The translations under genes and the position numbers were made by a program. A stretch of 18,134 bases of DNA, taken from positions 1-18,134 of the forward strand of contig CALFVE010000286.1 of NCBI GenBank assembly GCA_937928475.1, written 5' to 3'. Positions 15,360 to 18,134 of the stretch are shown here, piece by piece. The notes beneath the pieces are model-generated. The model did not search any database, had not been told where the DNA came from, and was given only the letters and a program-made list of their open reading frames with translations. Numbering within the stretch: position 1 is the first letter of the stretch; each line of letters opens with the position of its first letter. Source of the DNA: an uncultured bacterium (GTDB lineage: Bacteria > Armatimonadota > Zipacnadia > Zipacnadales > Zipacnadaceae).

Positions 15360-16430
15360 GTGCGCGCGGACCGCTTGGCTCCCCGAGGTGACTGCTTGAC
15401 CATCGCTGCCGCAGAGCTCCTACGCGCCACGCAGCCCGACCAGTCGCATCCCTCTCTGCTGCTACGGGTATCCACCAGCGGGGAGGCGACCGCCCTGGCC
15501 GAGCTCGCGCCGGGGGTGGAGACGGGCGAGGCGCAAGAGGTTCTGCAGGAGCTGCTGCCCCTGGTGCAGGGCCGTCGGCCCCTGGAGCGCGGCGCCCTCT
15601 GGGAGCGGATGGCTCTCGCGATTGAGTGGCACCGAGCGACGGACCCCGCGAGGGCGGCCGTGCTCAGCGCCCTAGATCTGGCGCTGTGGCAGTTAGCGGC
15701 GCTGCAGGCGGGCCTGCCCCTGTATGAACTGCTAGGTGGCCGCTACTTTGCGCAGGTGGACACGTACCGGGTGCTTGATCCCCAGGAGACACCCACGCAG
15801 CCGCCGGCGGGCGGCGCGCTGGTGGCGGCCCAGGACGATCCGGAGCAGGTGGTGGCCCGCGCCGAGCACTTGCGCCGACAATGGGGGGATGGAGTGCGCT
15901 TGTTCGTGGACCTCCAGGAGGCAGTCGGGGACCTGGAGCAAGCCCGGCTGGTGGCGCGGCGACTGCAAGCGATCGAGGTCTTCTGGTGCCTGGACCTACT
16001 CCCGGCCGATGGCACCCGGGAGTACTCGCAACTTGCGGCCGAAGTGGAGTTGCCGCTGGGAGCCGGCGCGAGGCTGGCCGGTTTGCCCGGATACCAGCGG
16101 CTTCTAAGGACGAGGGGCTTGGACCTGTTGGCGGTTGACGTGCGCCGGTGCGGCGGCTTGACCGGCGCGCAGCGGATCGCATGGCTGGCCGCGGCTCGGC
16201 AACTGCCGGTGGCCCTGCTAGGCGGGCGCTGGCCGCTGACTCTGCTGTTGGTGATGCATTTGGCCGCGACCGGCGCTGCGTATCTGCCGGTAGCGCGGCC
16301 CGACGAGGGCACCATGCTGGAGCCGCCCCTGGTGCTCGACGAGGGGTTTGTTTCCCTGCCGGAGGGGCCAGGAGTGGGCGCCGAGGTGCCGGCTGAGGTG
16401 GTCGCGGGCTACGTGCCGACGGGAGAGTAG
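15360..16430 (+). CDS. Mandelate racemase/muconate lactonizing enzyme family protein, probably catalytically degenerate
   Basis: Enolase-superfamily fold, 356 residues. The N-terminal cap ends with the family signature SALDLALWQLAALQAGLPLYELLGG (split here: residues about 103-127). The barrel shows RLFVD (Asp184, first metal-ligand site) and DLLAVDVRRCGGLTGAQRIA (near 255-274), and the end matches the family (EPPLVLDEGFVSLPEGPG). The KxK motif of strand 2 is absent from a shortened segment before 180, the usual Glu of the EEP site is Leu211 (LDL), the GE ligand is Ala237 (GAGARL), and the late His/Lys is replaced by PVALLGG. Three metal ligands cannot be formed, so a non-enzymatic or altered role is inferred. 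A GTG start at 15360 lies one base after the regulator's stop, with GGAGAG about 11 bases upstream. Confidence 0.82.
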   Translation: MRADRLAPRGDCLTIAAAELLRATQPDQSHPSLLLRVSTSGEATALAELAPGVETGEAQEVLQELLPLVQGRRPLERGALWERMALAIEWHRATDPARAAVLSALDLALWQLAALQAGLPLYELLGGRYFAQVDTYRVLDPQETPTQPPAGGALVAAQDDPEQVVARAEHLRRQWGDGVRLFVDLQEAVGDLEQARLVARRLQAIEVFWCLDLLPADGTREYSQLAAEVELPLGAGARLAGLPGYQRLLRTRGLDLLAVDVRRCGGLTGAQRIAWLAAARQLPVALLGGRWPLTLLLVMHLAATGAAYLPVARPDEGTMLEPPLVLDEGFVSLPEGPGVGAEVPAEVVAGYVPTGE

Positions 16431-16537
16431 CCAGCGCTGGCCTACCCGGCGAGTGGGGCGCGCGGCGAAGAAACGAGCGGTGCTCAAGCATCACCTAGGC
16501 TCTAAGTACTGCCTGACGGCGAGGACTGACTTGCAGG
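16431..16537. other. Intergenic gap with a 10-base palindrome
   Basis: The gap opens with the self-complementary CCAGCGCTGG directly after the MR/MLE-type gene stop. I found no convincing promoter, so the next gene may be read from the upstream operon or from a promoter I cannot recognise. Confidence 0.3.
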
Positions 16538-17647
16538 ATGAGCACATTGGTCGCCTCCGTCAAAGAAGCCGGGGAGCATCTGGCCCAGATCATTGAGCGG
16601 GTTTGCGGTTCCTGTGGCAATGCCTGCTGTCACCAGGGAACCATGATGGGCAGCGCCGACCTGCGCCGGCTCTACAAGGGCATGCTGCTGGAGCCGGAAC
16701 TGGCCGCCACCGTGGAAGGCGGCTTGCGGCGGCGGGGGCGGCAGCTGCGAGAGGAACTGGCCGCCCTCGAGCAGGTAGCCGAGATTCTGCGCGCCACCCT
16801 GCCGGTGGAGCGGCGACGGGACCTGAGCCTGCTCGAGGAGCAACTGGCCGGGTGGCGGGACTTCTGCGATCGGCTTGACCGCCCTGGCCCTCTGACCATG
16901 GAGCGTCTCAACTACCTGCTGCGCTTCTCGGCGATTCGCGCCAACACCCTGCGCGTGTTGCGCGAGTTTCCGGGAGCGGTGGAGGCGCTGTCGGCCCGGG
17001 CCTTGCGGCCGCCGGCTTTCCACGCCAACGGCCGCCGGATGACTGCGCCGCACTGTCTGTTCCTCCTGAGCGAAGGCTGTCTGGCGGGGCCCTGGAAACC
17101 GGCCAAGTGTGCCAACTTCTATTGTGCGGGGGAGCCCAACGTGCTGGAGGAAGTCGCCCGAGAGATGCCTTTCGACGAGTTTGTTCTCGCCAACTTCCGC
17201 TCGATGACGCCAGACCAGGTGCTGCGCTACGTGGAGATCGAGTTGGCGCTGGGCCGAGAGTTCGTGGAGCCCAAAATCATCGTCGAGCCCAACACGGCTC
17301 TGCGCGAGGCCCTGGTGGCGGCCCTGCGCAGTCACTTCGCGGCGGTGGAGATCAGGTCGGAGGCGGCGCCCTTCATGTGGTCCACCAGTGAGGCGCAGAC
17401 CCGCCTGGAGGCGCTGCCGGCACAGGTGGCCTATGTCATCGAGACCGAGGCAACGGACGGGGGGGCGCTGTACGAGATCGCGGTGGCGCTGGACCGGCTG
17501 CGCGCGGCGGGCAAGCCACCTGCCTTTTACCTGCTCGTCGGTCACCTGGGCGAGCATTCCTTCTTCCCCCACCCGATGTGGTCCGACCGCATGATGAGCC
17601 AGCCCCTGGGCTTTCTAGACCTCATCGCGGTGGAACTGGGTCCCTGA
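16538..17647 (+). CDS. YkgJ-type cysteine cluster protein (CxxCxxxCC) with helical insert
   Basis: Likely metal- or Fe-S-binding protein of unknown function, 369 residues. The N-terminus has VCGSCGNACC (Cys23, 26, 30, 31). After a helical, Arg/Glu-rich insert of about 140 residues comes PHCLFLLSEGCLAGPWKPAKCANFYC (given in part: Cys173, 181, 191, 196). The spacing C-x7-C-x9-C-x4-C and the pattern C..fL..g.C......KC..f.C match the second half of the YkgJ/UPF0153 family, in which both halves normally lie within about 90 residues. Residues after 200 form a domain I do not recognise. It ends 67 bases before the convergent aminotransferase stop. No membrane segment is seen. Family call is by motif only. 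Confidence 0.65.
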   Translation: MSTLVASVKEAGEHLAQIIERVCGSCGNACCHQGTMMGSADLRRLYKGMLLEPELAATVEGGLRRRGRQLREELAALEQVAEILRATLPVERRRDLSLLEEQLAGWRDFCDRLDRPGPLTMERLNYLLRFSAIRANTLRVLREFPGAVEALSARALRPPAFHANGRRMTAPHCLFLLSEGCLAGPWKPAKCANFYCAGEPNVLEEVAREMPFDEFVLANFRSMTPDQVLRYVEIELALGREFVEPKIIVEPNTALREALVAALRSHFAAVEIRSEAAPFMWSTSEAQTRLEALPAQVAYVIETEATDGGALYEIAVALDRLRAAGKPPAFYLLVGHLGEHSFFPHPMWSDRMMSQPLGFLDLIAVELGP

Positions 17648-17674
17648 GAGCGGGTATGATAGGCGTCACGGATT

Positions 17675-17689
17675 GCCCCGGGTCGGGGC
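17675..17689. terminator. Short GC hairpin between convergent genes
   Basis: GCCCCG, loop GGT, CGGGGC: a 6-bp stem in the 67-base gap between two convergent stops. It lacks a T-run. A weak bidirectional terminator is plausible. Confidence 0.4.
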
Positions 17690-17714
17690 GCACCTGATTC
17701 ACCCTATGGTCTGA

Positions 17715-18134
17715 CTAGTCCCACCTCCACAGCACCCGCCCCTCCCTATCACAGATTTCCCCCACCTCAATCGCTCCGCGCACGGAGTTGCCAATCACCA
17801 CCCGCTGTGCGCTGTCTAGGTCTTGCAAAGCGATCGGCTGCTCGGAGCCGCCGCTTTCCCTCAGAAAGTGGGCCCGCCACAGGCCCGGCAACAGGCCCTC
17901 CCGCACTGGCGGGGTTATCCATTGTCCCGCCCGGCGCACAAACAGGTTGGTGATCGCCCCCTCGGTCAGGCGCCCACGCTGGTTGCAGAAGAGCACCTCA
18001 AAGAAGCCGGCCTCGCGGGCCCGCTGAAGTTCCCGATCATACAAAGCGCGCCGATTGGTCTTGTGGTAGAGAAAGCGGTCACCGGAGTCGGTCCGCTGCG
18101 CCGACAGCCGCACTCGCACCGGTTTGCCCGGCGG
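17715..18134 (-). CDS. Aminodeoxychorismate lyase (PabC, class IV aminotransferase), C-terminal part, runs off right edge
   Basis: PLP enzyme that splits 4-amino-4-deoxychorismate to p-aminobenzoate and pyruvate for folate synthesis. The frame is open to the right edge, so the true start is outside; a GTG at 18119 is unlikely to be real. Visible motifs: FLYHKTNRRALYD with the PLP-binding Lys, EVLFCNQRGRLTEGAITNLF (the TEG.xxNlF signature), TPPVREGLLPGLWR, and VVIGNSVRGAIEV near the end. The FLYHKT form is typical of the lyase domain in PabB-PabC fusion proteins, so the missing part may include the chorismate-binding synthase; this needs the neighbouring sequence. Other class IV members (branched-chain or D-amino acid aminotransferase) are less likely because of the NSxRG ending. 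Confidence 0.88.
   Translation of the reverse strand, partial: PPGKPVRVRLSAQRTDSGDRFLYHKTNRRALYDRELQRAREAGFFEVLFCNQRGRLTEGAITNLFVRRAGQWITPPVREGLLPGLWRAHFLRESGGSEQPIALQDLDSAQRVVIGNSVRGAIEVGEICDREGRVLWRWD

Noticed and set aside
17655..17662. TATGAT resembling a -10 box after the cysteine-rich gene
   Set aside because: No -35 box at suitable spacing, and it would point into a convergent gene.

Overview
This is a strongly GC-rich bacterial chromosome segment with dense, ordinary coding and no RNA genes, CRISPR arrays, insertion sequences or phage genes that I could find. The organism cannot be named from sequence alone. The adjacency of mazG and rqcP and the PrsA-like lipoprotein recall Firmicutes. 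The single-chain Wzz plus tyrosine kinase protein, the very high GC and the absence of sporulation genes fit better with another deep or GC-rich lineage, such as an Armatimonadota- or Chloroflexota-like bacterium. This placement is inference.

Left part (1-8501): a partial thiC (thiamine pyrimidine synthesis) runs leftward off the edge. It is divergent from a rightward housekeeping series: a PrsA/SurA-type foldase lipoprotein, mazG (NTP pyrophosphohydrolase), rqcP (S4 RNA-binding ribosome rescue factor), ppdK (pyruvate phosphate dikinase), eno (enolase) and an FtsB/DivIC-like division protein. ppdK and eno both act on phosphoenolpyruvate and probably share a transcript. Sigma70-type promoters can be read in front of thiC, the foldase gene and the ftsB-like gene.

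Central part (8610-16430): a leftward gene encodes a fused chain-length regulator/BY-kinase of exopolysaccharide export, with ten consecutive tyrosines near its C-terminus. It is divergent from a tight rightward run of five genes: a TPR-membrane-TPR protein with a long proline-rich arm, a secreted TPR protein, a C-terminal MerR/BldC-like HTH protein with a disordered N-terminus, an OmpR-type regulator whose receiver has lost its phosphorylation residues, and a mandelate racemase/enolase-superfamily protein that appears to have lost most catalytic ligands. Both divergent transcripts have recognisable promoters, and a 9-bp inverted repeat sits across the kinase promoter. This divergent unit is the best candidate here for an undescribed system, possibly envelope or polysaccharide regulation.

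Right part (16538-18134): a cysteine-rich protein of YkgJ (CxxCxxxCC) type with a long helical insert, then, convergent to it, the C-terminal part of a class IV aminotransferase (aminodeoxychorismate lyase, possibly the tail of a PabB-PabC fusion) that runs off the right edge.
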